A DNA stretch of 64,000 bases. It comes from Ceratopteris richardii. Taxonomy: Eukaryota > Streptophyta > Polypodiopsida > Polypodiales > Pteridaceae. Position numbers and translations under genes: made by a program. The notes under the pieces were generated by a model. The model searched no databases and was not told where the DNA came from. It saw only the letters and a program-made list of their open reading frames with translations. Positions 1 to 10,635 of the stretch are shown one piece after another. The stretch's first letter is position 1; each line of letters begins with the position of its first letter. The stretch is from positions 93,542,733 to 93,606,732 of the forward strand of contig CM035407.1 in the NCBI GenBank assembly GCA_020310875.1, given 5' to 3'.

Positions 1-273
1 TATAATATCAGTAATATCAGCCACTTATTTCCAATCTTCATTTATTGTGCTATTTTTTTTTTTAAATATAAAGGAAGTTCGGCATTAGCCTACTCTCCCG
101 AACTTGAATTAAATAAAGAAAAGTACAAGAGAAGGGGACTAGTGCCCACGGGACCCCCCAAATCCCACAAAGCAGGGGAAGCTTTTACAGAGCTTAAATG
201 GCATTACAAAGAAGGTTAATCACCCTCTCATCACCCTCATGAGGGACCCACTTGGGTTTAAGCTTGTTATTGG

Positions 274-3200
274 TCAAAAGGAGTACTTGATGATGCCTAA
301 AGGGGGGGAGGATTTCTCACAGTTAACAATCCTTTTGCCAAGGAGGAACAACGATTTCTCAATTGACCACTCTTTGGGGGAGTCACCGAAGTTGAAAGCA
401 CATCTTTCCCGCCAAATTTTCCATAGGACCTCCCCTCTGATGGCGTTCCAGAGAGTCGCAGAGCAGCCAATCGCTTCTCCCAGCAGGGCTTGCTGCCAAC
501 TGAGATGTTTCTGAAGTCTAAGTTTCTTTCCAACCGTCTGCCAGAGTCTGTTGGAGTTGGGGCAGGTAAAGAAGATGTGTGAAACATCTTCGATAGACGG
601 GTAGCAGCGTTTGGACCAGGAAGGAGTCCCACAAAATTTTCTAGCCTTAAGGTTGGTCCAGATTTCATGATGAAGAATTTTCCATAAGAGGACCGACTTT
701 TTGATTTCTATGAGGGGGTGCCAGATGGCCATGAACTTCATGTCCCATCAAAGCCGCGTCCATGACATGCACTACTTCTTGTTGAGGTTAACCTGATAGT
801 CAATCGATTCTTTGATGTTCGAGATTTTTGATAGGCTATTCCCATTGTGCCATTTAAGACCAAGCGAGCTCGACATGTCCTGTCCCATGAGAAGGAGAAC
901 TTTGTGTTGGTCCTAGGAGAGACATCTGCTTTGCAAAGTGTACCATTCTTCATACGAAATGTTGATGCAAGGGTCAATATCCTTGAAGTTGATCCAGCAG
1001 TTGGTGTCTTGTTTACAGAGATGCTTCCATTTTTTGAAGCCTTTGTTCCATAACTTCTTGGCATTTTGAATGTTCCAAGATTCCACACTCCGGATGCCAT
1101 GGATCGGAAACCAGGTAGAGTCGTTTTGTCTGATACCAGCCACACATTTCCAGTCTTCACTAATTCTGGTGTAGCTTTTGACTTTATTCCAACTCTTCCA
1201 TAGGGAGCACACGAGATTAGAGCCTTTCGAGAAGACGGGGATCGAGGAAAATAGCAAGGTCAAGATGTCAAGATTCTTCCAATTTGGGAAACCCAAGAGA
1301 GTCAACTCATTCTTGTTTCTGAAGATCAACTTGGCCCACAAGGCATCCTCGTTGCACCAAGCCTTAATCATCCATTTGGCCGCCAATTTGTTGGCCATGC
1401 ACCCAATGTCCAGGATACCAAGTCCCCCACTATCTCTATGGCTGGTGCAGATGGACCATTTGATTTTAGGCACCCCCCTCCTATTATGGTCGCCAGTCCA
1501 AAGGAGGTTTCTACAAATACTATCTAGTTTGGACAGATCTTGCTCTTTCGGTCTCCAACAAGAAAGGAAATAAATGGTACAAGAAAAGAGGAACGTGTTG
1601 ATAACCATAGCACGACCAACAAGATTGATTTGCATACCTCTCCAATAGTTAAGCTTGTTTTCGAGTTTGGCCAGCACCTAGTTCCACCGTTGTTCCATAG
1701 AGACGCCAAACCCCAAAGGTATCCCAAGAAGCCGAAAAATTTGGCCCTGCAGAATGATTTGGCAGCCATGATCAATGAGAAGGTCGGGTTGTGACCCAAC
1801 AATAGCTCTAAAGGCGGTCTTAGAGTGGTTGATTGTGGATCCAGAGGCTTCACAAAAAGTAACCACACACCTCCAGAACGTCTCCAGGCTAGTACTGTCA
1901 TTGTGAACAAACGCATTCATATCATCGGCAAAAAGTCTCATGGTGATCTGACTGTGGTCATGAGGCATACAGAGGCCTTTGATATTACCAGCTTTCACCT
2001 GATGCTCCACTAGCCTGCTAAGCCCTTCGGTGGCAATGGCAAAGAGAAGGGGAGCCAATGGGCACCCTTGTCTGATAGATCTTTTGAGTTTGATCACCTT
2101 CGAAAGCTTGCCGTTAATGTTAATTTGGGTCGATGCATTTTCGAGAAGGATCGCAATCATCTTGGTGAATTTCTGACTACATCCAAGATCTTGGAGCGAC
2201 TGCAGAATATAGTCCCATTCCAGCCTGTCGTAGGCTTTATCAAAGTCGACCTTGAGGAAGACCATGTCTTGTTTAGACTCATTTGCAAATTCAAGACCTT
2301 CCCAGATATCTATAATGGTTTCCAAGATTGACTTGCCTTTGATGAAACCTTTTTGGTCCTCGCTTAACCACGCTCTCAAGTGGCAAGAGATTTTGTTGGC
2401 AATGACTTTGGCAATGATCTTGTATCCTGTTTGGAGCATCATAATAGGACGCCAGTTCTCTATTCTGTTCTTTGCCCCTTTTTTGTGTATTAACTTGATA
2501 ATGCCATTGTTGAGACGAGAAGGAAGCGCGCCAAACTTGAGCGCCTCTTGCCAAACCAGACGAAGAGGGGTGGCAACCACCAACTTGAAGGATTTAAAGA
2601 ACTCGTTAGTGAGCCCGTCGGGTCCCGGGCTTTTACCAGAAGGGAGGGCATCAATGACCTCAATGATTTCTGCTTCAAAGATAGGGGCATGTAGTAGGGA
2701 GCAAAGGTTGAGTGCTACCCTGTGGGGGGAAACCCTAGATATGGCTGCCATACAGTCCCTTCTATGATGGGAGAGAGGGTTGGAGGTCCCCAAGAATCTC
2801 GTGAAGTGCCCTTCAATGATCCCAAAATTATCTTCTTCCGTATTGCATACATTTCCATTTAGGTCTAGCATTAAGGGGATCGATTCTCTGTTATGTTTCC
2901 TTTTAAGGATACAGCACATCTCTTTGGTGGGTTTGTCGGCTTTGCCAGCCCACCACTCCTTGAAGAAGATTTGTAAATTTTTCCTTTGAATTTCTTCCTC
3001 ATATCTCAGCAGCGCTCTGATCTTTTGAAGACCTTTTTGAGCTTGAGATTTTCCTTTGTTCACTTCCTCCTCGAGCCTCCAGATTCTATGATATAGAGCT
3101 TCTCTACGAGCCCGCCGCATAGTCTCGAGCATCTTCTTGGATCTAATCATGATCTGTCGTGACTTATCGACCGCACTTCTCCAGCACTTGGCTGGGGACA

Positions 3201-4018
3201 AGTCGGAGGCGAACACCTCCTTCCACACATTAGCTATTGCTTGATGGACGGAGGGGAGAGAGAAGGAGGGCACACTTGCGTGGAACCAATGAGCCTTATG
3301 GATCTTGGTGGAAGGTTGGAAAGTGATAACGATCGGGTAGTGATCAGAGATGGTGAGGTCGAAGCATTGCGAGAGGGAAGGGTGGCACACTGATGAGTAA
3401 AAATCTGAGAGATGTAGCATCTGTCAAGCCTAGCTTTCCTCAGGTCCTCGCCCGCTTGGAGGTTTGACCAAGAAAAGCCATTCGAGTCTTTGAATTCGAC
3501 CAAATCCAAGTGTAGTTTGGTTTGGTCCCATGTTTCTTTCTCCCGACTATCGATGACCCTGCCCTTGCCCATCCACCTGTCCATAGGGTCCTCCACCAAT
3601 TGAAATCACCGCAAATAAGCACGTTGTGGGGGAGCGAGTCCAAGGAGGCCTAAGTGTTCAGTCTATCTAACTCCCCATTAGGGGCATACAAAGAAACTAA
3701 AGTAAAACAAAAAGGAGCACCAAAAGAAACAGCAATCCATCGATGGCATTCACCTTCAATGGAGTTCTCAAGCTTTTCAAACTAGAAATTATTAATACCG
3801 ATTATTGTTCCACCGGACCCCCGCTGGTGTGCCGTTGAAATCCAAACATGGGTCGAGGAGACTTGTCTTAGCTGTTTCTAGAGGTCTTCTCCGTCAATTT
3901 TAATCTCTTGAATACATATAAATTCGGGGTTTAGGCTAATGTCGCGAAGCCATTGACCAATGATGGTCGCTCTTGAGGGGTCCGTTAGCCCTCTAGCGTT
4001 TAACGAGATGATGATCAT
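274..4018 (-). pseudogene. LINE ORF2: endonuclease + reverse transcriptase + zf-RVT
   Basis: ORF2 supplies the endonuclease and the reverse transcriptase for target-primed reverse transcription. ATG at 4018 is followed by an endonuclease region with N-A-R-G-L near the start, an IQE motif, a GDFN motif at about 3617-3600 and an SDHYP motif near 3340. At least three in-frame stops lie in the endonuclease, and the frame changes near 3600 and again near 3420. RT follows from about 3000, with PSGKSPGPDGL, RQGCPL and FADD (1932-1921). A single TAG at 1680-1678 separates the RT from its thumb-like continuation (to 913). In the same frame, after further stops between 913 and 741, comes a zinc-binding C-terminus with a C-X10-H-X4-C-type pattern ending at 274. 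The extra stops and shifts make it inactive. Confidence 0.9.
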
Positions 4019-5397
4019 TGTCGAAGTGAGCCCTCTTTGCGGGAAGGAGCTTTGTCCTTTCTTTTCTTGGATTCAACTTTCTTTTTTGCTGAGATCGGAT
4101 CCCGAATTAACAATAGGTTCTTGTGGGGGCTTTTCCAGGGTAACTCCATAGGTTGTTTTCCTTTGTGGGATGCCTCCTGCTGGGAAGAACTAGGCACCGT
4201 TTTCGACACCGTTTCCGGAATAGTCGATCCAATGATGGAACTTTCACTATCCATGTTATCTTTGTTACTAGTAGTAAAGCCGTCTTCTTTGCTTGTAGTG
4301 TAGCCCTCTTGGGAGGTTTCTTTATTGTCAGGGCTCTCTAGGGCTTTGTCGTTGGTGTCAACCTCAAGTTGGTTTCCACCTGGGTAGTCAAACTCATTGA
4401 TCTCCTTTTCCAGATTGCAATACAAGTTGCTGGAGGGGGTAATTGACATGTTGTTTCACTTAGAAGTTGCCCTAGGGCTTCTTTTCCTTCTTCTTCTGAC
4501 TTCGATGAACCCGTCTACATCAGCTTCTGGAATAAGGGGGCCCTTGACTTCCTCTTCCTTTGTCGAGTGAGTCAACATGCCTTTGTTGTCTTGAGCATTT
4601 CTGGGGGCTTCTTGATTTCGCTTGCTTTTTTGTCTCAAAGGGCAGTCTTTAATCATGTGACCTTGTTGGCCACAAGGAAAGCACGCATTGGGAAGGTTTT
4701 TGTAATTGATGTCTTGCTCCCATATATCCCCTTCGCCCAAGTCCACTTTGATCTTCGATGGAAGCGACGTGCTGAAGTCAGCCTCGACACAGATTTGAGG
4801 GTGCCACCGAGCGTTGAACGAGTGTTTTGTACCTTCATAAATGAGACCACCAATGTCCTTGCGTGAGGCCAACGGTTTGCCGATAGGAGAAACAATGTCC
4901 CACACGAAGTTGTACAAGAAGTAAGGCAGGTTAGGGAGCTCAACCCAGAGAGGGTTAAGAAGCAATTTCGATTTGTCGGGAGTAAAATCAGGGGACCATC
5001 TGAATAGGAGCAGGGTCGCCCGGCCGAGTTGCCAGGTTCGGATGCTTAGGGCTCGAAATGCCATACCTTCATTTTCAAAGACTAGCAACATGTGACTTGC
5101 CGGTAAGAACTGGCACTTACAGACAATTAGCCCACGGGGGAACCACTCATTGCGAAGCCACTGTCGCACGGTTTCGAGCAGGGGCTTAGGGCCAAACATT
5201 TGGGCGATGAGGCAAACTTTCTTGAGCTCCTCCTGAGTTGACAGAATTGCGGATCTACTGAGGGAGACCAAAGGGGGTTCAACACTCTAGGAGGCCCCAA
5301 GGGCGGCACAAGATCCTCCCTCCAATAAAGAGGCCAGGTTACCGGTCTCCCTCAGAGGGGAGGCCAGATTACTTCTCACAAATGAGGGGGTCGCCAT
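4015..5397 (-). pseudogene. LINE ORF1, nucleic-acid-binding gag-like protein, two in-frame stops
   Basis: ORF1 of plant LINEs encodes an RNA-binding chaperone that coats the element RNA. The best ATG is at 5397-5395, followed by 36 codons and an in-frame TAG at 5289-5287. The frame then runs open to a TGA at 4458-4456 and reopens in the same frame to its natural end at 4015. A CCHC knuckle (CFPCGQQGHMIKDC, spacing C-X2-C-X4-H-X4-C) lies at about 4683-4642, after a region resembling the plant DUF4283 domain (about 5270-4750). The C-terminal third is lysine- and serine-rich and low in complexity. The terminal TGA (4017-4015) overlaps the ORF2 ATG (4018-4016). The domain name is from memory of the family; the knuckle is seen directly. 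Confidence 0.85.
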
Positions 5398-5736
5398 GAC
5401 AAAGGCCCGACAAAGAAAAAGGTTTTTTTGGAATAAAGAGGCTCAACAAGGCCAAGGTTGAAAAGGAGCAGATTTCCGCGAATTAAATTGCAGGGAGCAA
5501 ACGAGCAATTGAAGGAGAAGACGCTTCCAAAAGGATTTTATTTTTTCCTTTAGAACTATTTCTAAATCAAAAAGATCAAACAAGAATACCAATATCCCAA
5601 GAAAAAGTTTCTAATTCTTTTTGCCCATTTGCTTATCTAAAAAGCGATCAACAAAGCCCCCAACTAAGAAGCAAAAACTCAGCTCACGAAGCGCTCAAAA
5701 CACAAAAAAAAAACCCACTTAAAACTAAGGAGCGGA
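5398..5736 (-). other. Probable LINE 5' leader; no gene
   Basis: This stretch lies upstream of the LINE ORF1 start on the minus strand and is most simply its 5' leader. It is moderately A-rich on the plus strand and ends near an A-run at about 5703-5712. I see no coding potential and no promoter motif I would defend. The assignment rests on position only. Confidence 0.35.
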
Positions 5737-6300
5737 GTGACTTATCTATCGCAGGTGGAAGAACTGAGGCGCTCAAGAAAACCAGAAAACCATCCATCGA
5801 ACTCAAGAAAACCGTCGATCGCGGAAAACCGTCAATCGCGGTTAGCATTCCCGTGTATCGCGGCCACCGTGGAGCGTGGAAATCAGCCGACTATCGCGAA
5901 AAACCACAAACCGTCGATCGCGGAGCTAAGCAACCCATCAATCACGACCAAGAAACCATCTATCGTCAAACCGACTTCACACGCACTCGCACGATGGACG
6001 CCACTGAGATCCTTCACGCCTCCCTGCACGGCGATGCCAGAGTAGCGATGGACACCCCCTTCAGCAGCTCGAGGCGGCGGGCCTGATGACAACCCACTCA
6101 GACCAACATCAGCACCCCCTTCAGCAGCTCGAGGCGGTGGACCTGATGACCTTCAGCAGCTCCAGATGCTCAGAGCATTCCGTCGCCAGTTGTCAGTCAT
6201 CGCTCCAGCGCCTTCCGTTAGTCAGTCGTTGCCGCTCACCCTCTGTTAGTCGTCGCTCCAACGCCCTCCGTCTGTCGTCGCTCCAGCGCCCTCTAATAAA
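5737..6300 (+). repeat. CpG-rich block of degenerate short repeats
   Basis: This block is visibly richer in CpG than the rest of the window. The first part (5737-5970) repeats variants of ATCGCGG and CCATCGAT. The second part holds a roughly 59-bp tandem duplication, with copies starting near 6051 and 6110 that share CCCCCTTCAGCAGCTCGAGG. The third part (about 6190-6295) repeats a GTCGTCGCTCCAGCGCC-like unit. Open frames run through it (5737-6045 and 5853-6086 plus), including a short ATG frame at 5994-6086, but they look like by-products of stop-poor repeats. It could be the LINE 5' promoter region, a captured promoter or first exon, or a local satellite. Confidence 0.5.
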
Positions 6301-6846
6301 GAATCAAAATTTTGCTAAATTATTTAACCTTGTTCCAACTCTTCCGTAACTGCCAAACGACTCTTTCAATTATAGCTAATCCTTTGCTTGTCATCTTCTA
6401 TACCAACTTCGAGTCACGTCGCTCCTTAGTTCGGTCAGATGTTTCCCTTTTGGTGAATTTATTGAACACATTCTCCCTTTTTTTCGAGTGATGATCGTCT
6501 TAAAGTGTCCATGGCACCCTTTACCAGTTTAATATTTCTTTTGACTTTCTCCAAATGCAACATATGCGGCTCGAATTGGTTCGAAAACGATTTTTTATGT
6601 CATTTGTTCTTGTTTTCAACTCCCTTATTCCGCCCCCCTTTCTTTTCATCATCCACAATTAGGGCAATGAAAAACAGTACCTTTCATCTTCCTTCGGACT
6701 GTTACTACCCTCAATCTATTTATGATGGGAAACATCCAAAGTGGTCAAAAAAGATCTAAAGCGTACTTGCCTAATGTAACCTTAGACTTCCACTTAATTG
6801 TCAAAAATGTCGATTTCAAAAACAATGATTTTGTTCACATCTCCTT
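6301..6846. other. Unassigned intergenic sequence
   Basis: Nothing recognisable. An 84-codon open frame at 6505-6759 (plus) has no motif I know and no supporting context. Confidence 0.4.
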
Positions 6847-6990
6847 GTTCTAATGGTTGAGTCTTTGGTCTCTTGAGGCATAGGTCCATAGTTTAATCCC
6901 CCACTAAACATGTAATGGCTTTGGCGAATCTAAACCTGTTGGAACCAGTTGTAATTTTGTCTAACCCCTGCTTTGTAGGATACGGGGGTC
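6847..6990 (+). mobile_element. Possible tRNA-derived SINE head
   Basis: A pol III A-box-like TTCTAATGGTTGAG near 6850 is followed about 45 bp later by a B-box-like AGTTTAATCCC near 6890. This is the arrangement of a decayed tRNA-derived SINE. No clear tail or target duplication was found. The region ends just before the CACTA left end at 7013. Confidence 0.35.
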
Positions 6991-7012
6991 CCATGGGTAC
7001 CATGCCCATTCA

Positions 7013-7039
7013 CACTACAACATATCAAGGGTATATCGA
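7013..7039 (+). repeat. CACTA left terminal inverted repeat
   Basis: 27 bp starting CACTACAACATATCAAGGG, with 25 of 27 positions matching the inverse of the right end. It is directly preceded by TCA. Confidence 0.9.
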
Positions 7040-7094
7040 GGCTATTACCGAGGAAAATGAACGGGCGCAATTTCTCCGCAACATCCATGTCATA

Positions 7095-7290
7095 GTCGGT
7101 ATGTGTGTCGGAAACATAGCGCCAGTATAGTCGTCGGTATAATCGTCGGTATAGTCATCGGTATAGGCATGGGTATAAACATCGGTATTTTCGACGCCTG
7201 TATCAGCACCCGTACCGACCACTCTGTAGGAGTACCGATGCCCATACCGACAACTGCTGGGAGTACCGACGGTGATACCAATAACCATAT
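7095..7290. repeat. Left subterminal repeats of the CACTA element
   Basis: A cluster of GTCGGTAT-like octamers on the plus strand (about 7095-7190) is followed by inverse-orientation ATACCGAC-like copies (about 7205-7290). CACTA transposases bind such subterminal repeats. One site, near 7104-7115, resembles on the minus strand the maize En/Spm motif for the TNPA protein. Confidence 0.75.
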
Positions 7291-7318
7291 CTGCAAAATT
7301 GTTTTTGGGCAAAGTGTG

Positions 7319-7365
7319 TTGTCTTTTGCTACAACGGTACCATGATGTTGTTTAGCAAAAGACAA
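7319..7365. repeat. 12-bp perfect inverted repeat (hairpin)
   Basis: Arms TTGTCTTTTGCT (7319-7330) and AGCAAAAGACAA (7354-7365) flank a 23-bp loop, inside the CACTA element just interior to the subterminal repeats. Confidence 0.7.
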
Positions 7366-7504
7366 TTCACTCTGCGCAACCCTAAACCGAGTACATGTGA
7401 TATGTACTCTAATGGCAACCAAAAAATGATTTTATATGAGCAAAAATGAACCGTGAATCATCTACAAAAAGTTGTATATTCCATAAATGAAAGATGTACA
7501 AGAG

Positions 7505-7580
7505 TGTGGCAAAGCACTTCCATATAGGAACCAAATACAAAATGTGACAAAGCACTTCCATATAGGAACCAAATACAAAT
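7505..7580. repeat. 38-bp direct tandem duplication
   Basis: Two nearly identical 38-bp units (7505-7542, 7543-7580) that begin TGTGRCAAAGCACTTCCATA, with weaker echoes near 7600-7630. This is the CACTA interior. The overlapping minus-strand open frame (7409-7723) has no recognisable motif. Confidence 0.7.
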
Positions 7581-7849
7581 TTATGGTACATCATTGCCAC
7601 ATAGGAGTGTAATACAAATTGTGGCAAAGAACCAACATACATATGTGCAAGGGGATCAAAACATTTACACCTACAATCTTGCCACAAAGCATATGCATAA
7701 AATGAGACAAATTGACAGGACATTTATAAACAACAACTAAAAATACGAAACCAAGTTATAAGTTTACCTAATCATAGATTCTCCTATGAAATGATTGCCC
7801 CGCATCCCTCTAAGTCTTGCAATAGTGCAACCAATCCATGACCATATCC

Positions 7850-8280
7850 ATAAGCTTCTTTAGTTCATGTCGGAGGACGACCCACTACCAACTCCTATAA
7901 TAAATATGCAAAATGTTAGATGAACATACATGATGCCCTTAACACAAACAAATTCAATAATTAGAATGATACTTACCAATTGTTAGCACATATTATTGTA
8001 TCCACCGCTACCTAAATGCGACATTCCAACCTTATCTAAACATGTAGGCGTCGCATCTTGCTACTCACAATATCGATCAGGAGTATGTTGTTGCTCAACT
8101 TGAATCGATTCCCACTCTTCAACATCTAACCATACAGGCTTCGGTAAGCCTGCTATGAAAGCATCCCGAGCCTGGAACTGTCAATGAGACATCACTTCAC
8201 GTGACGTATGCTGAATCCATTCTGAACTCACAATAGGATGCTTAGGTGATGGACTATACTCTTCATATATTGATTGTGTG
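7850..8280 (-). pseudogene. Decayed two-exon coding remnant inside the CACTA element
   Basis: From 8280 down to 7977 one minus-strand frame reads as protein-like sequence (for example DAFIAGLPKPVWLDVEEW), interrupted only by one TGA, one TAG and one TAA. It ends exactly at a strong splice donor, G then GTAAGT (7976-7971). An acceptor TATTATAG at 7902-7895 would give an 82-bp intron, and coding-like sequence continues to about 7850. The frame of the second exon is ambiguous. All three stops are of the kind made by C-to-T change. I do not recognise the protein. Its place near a CACTA end suggests an element gene (TNPA- or TNPD-like) or a captured host exon. Confidence 0.45.
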
Positions 8281-8344
8281 ACATAATTTTTGGAATCCTT
8301 ATCCTATTCGCTCCATTTTAACATGATAGAATGTCCAAACTCAA

Positions 8345-10635
8345 TGGACCAAAGTATGCATATGCATTTGTGTATGCATATGCATGTGTGTATTTGTGTA
8401 TGCATGTATGTATATGCATATGCATGTGCGTATACATATGCATGTGTGTATGCATATGCATGTGTGTATGTATATGCATGTGCATGTGTGTATGCATATG
8501 CATGTGTGTATTTTTGTATGCATGAATGTATATACATATGCATGTGTATATGCATATGAATCTCTGTATGCATATGCATGTTTGTATGCATATGCATATG
8601 CATTTTTGTATGTGTGCATCTGTATGCATATGCATTTGTATGCATATGCATTTGTATGCATATGCATGTGTGTATGCATATGCATGTGCGTATGCATATG
8701 CATGTGAGGATGCATATGCATGTGTGTATACATATGCATGTGTGTATGCATATGCATGTGCGTATGCATATGCATGTGAGGATGCATATGCATTTGTGTA
8801 TGCATATGCATGTGTGTATACATATGCATGTGTGTATGCATATGCATTGTGTATGTGTGTATGTGTGTATGTGTATACATTTGTGTGTGTGTCTATGCAT
8901 ATGCATGTTTGTATGCATATGCATGTGTGTATCCATATGCATTTGTGTATGCATATGCATGTGTGTATGCATATGCATATGCATTTGTATGCATATGCAT
9001 TTGTATGCATATGCATATGCATTTGTATGCATATGCATATGCATTTGTATGCATATGCATTTGTGTATGTGTGTATGTGTATGCATATGCATTTGTGTAT
9101 GTGTATACATGTGTGTATGCATATGCATATATATGCATTTTCATGTATATGCATATGCATTTGTAGGCATATGCATTTGTGTATGTGTGTATGTGTATGC
9201 ATATGCATTTGTATGTATATGCATTTGCATATGTGTATGCATGTTTGTATGCATACACATATGCAAATGCATATGCATGTGTGTATGGATATGCATGTGT
9301 GTATGTATATGCATTTGTGTATGCATATGCATGTGTATATGCATATGCATGTGTATATGCATATGCATGTGTGTATGCATATGCATATGCATTTATGTAT
9401 GCATATGCATTTGTGTATGTGTATGCATGTGTGTATGCATATGCATGTGTGTATGCATATGCATGTGTGTATGCATATGCATGTGTGTATGCATATGCAT
9501 TTGTGTATATATATGCGTTTGTGTATGCATATGCATGTGTGTATGTATATGCATTTGTGTATGCATATGCATGTGTATGCATATGCATGTGTATGCATAT
9601 GCATGTGTATGCATATGCATATGCATGTGTATGCATATGTATTTGTGTATGTGTGTATGTGTATGCATATGCATTTGTATGCATATGGATTTGTGTATGT
9701 GTATGCATATGCATGTGTGTATGCATATGCGTGTGTGTATGCATATGCATGTGTGTATGCATATGCATTTATATGCATATGCATTTATATGCATATGCAT
9801 TTATATGCATATGCATTTATATGCATATGCATTTATGTATGCATATGCATTTATGTATGCATATGCATATGCATTTGTGTATGTGTATGCATGTGTGTAT
9901 GCATGTGTGTTTCATATGCATGTGTGTATGCATATGCATTTGTGTACGTAGATGCATTTGTGTATGCATATGCATGTGTGTATGTATATGCATGTGTGTA
10001 TGCATATGCATATGCATTTATGTATGCATATGCATTTATGTATGCATATGCATATGCATTTGTGTATGTGTGTATGTGTATGCATATGCATGTGTGTATG
10101 TGTATGCATATGCATGTGTGTAAGCATATGCATGTGTGTATGCATATGCATTGGTGTATGTATATGCATTTGTGTATGCATATGCATGCATGTATGCATA
10201 TGCATTGGTGTATGCATATGCATGTGCGTATCCATATGCATGTTCGTATGCATATGCATGTGTGTATGCATATGCATGTGTGTATGCATATGCATGTGCA
10301 TATGCATTTGTATGCATATGCATTTGTGTATGTGTGTATGTGTATGAAGATGCATTTGTGTATGTGTATGAAGATGCATTTGTGTATGTGTATGCATGTG
10401 TGTATGCATATGCATTGTGTATGTGTGTATGTGTATACATTTGTGTATGTGTATATGCATATGCATGTGTGTACGCATGTATGTATGCATATGCATTTGT
10501 ATATGCATATGCATTTGTATGCATATGCATTTGTATGCATATGCATTTGTATATGCATATGCATTTGTATGCATATGCATTTGTGTATTTGTGTATATGT
10601 ATATGTATATGCATATGCATGTGTGTATTTGTGTA
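8345..10635. repeat. ATGCAT-type minisatellite array (left part, about 2.3 kb)
   Basis: About 2.3 kb of an 18-bp unit, TGCATATGCATGTGTGTA, and variants (TGCATTTGTGTA, TGCATTTGTATA). The consensus alternates pyrimidine and purine throughout and contains the 10-bp palindrome TGCATATGCA, repeated on the order of a hundred times. The unit length is a multiple of three and the consensus has no stop in any frame. Very long open frames therefore cross it on both strands (for example 8526-10658 plus, 8318-9784 minus), with Met-His, Tyr-Ala or Cys-Ile periodicity. These are not genes. The array is cut at its right side by the copia element and resumes at 17024. Confidence 0.95.

Larger units (their letters stand above)
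51..5400 (-). mobile_element. Degenerate non-LTR retrotransposon (plant L1-like LINE)
   Basis: Two overlapping reading frames on the minus strand have the layout of a plant L1-type LINE. ORF1 has a CCHC zinc knuckle. ORF2 has an apurinic-type endonuclease, a reverse transcriptase with FADD, and a C-terminal zinc-binding RVT-type domain. The 3' end is a short poly(A), seen as a run of T at about 51-63 on the plus strand. Both ORFs carry stops and ORF2 also carries frameshifts, so this copy cannot code for its proteins. The 5' boundary is uncertain: ORF1 starts at 5397 and the leader may reach about 5736. I found no convincing target-site duplication. A second, 5'-truncated tail of a related LINE lies at 36893-36990. 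Confidence 0.9.

Noticed and set aside
2252-2767. 171-codon plus-strand frame, and other plus-strand frames between 847 and 4866
   Set aside because: They are antisense shadows of LINE ORF1 and ORF2, which show clear domain motifs on the minus strand.
5737-6045. 102-codon frame in the CpG-rich block as a gene
   Set aside because: The protein merely mirrors short DNA repeats (PSIAE- and NRQS-like units). No homology recognised.
8345-10635. Possible CRISPR-like repeat-spacer array
   Set aside because: Units are contiguous with no unique spacers, and the window is plant retroelement DNA.
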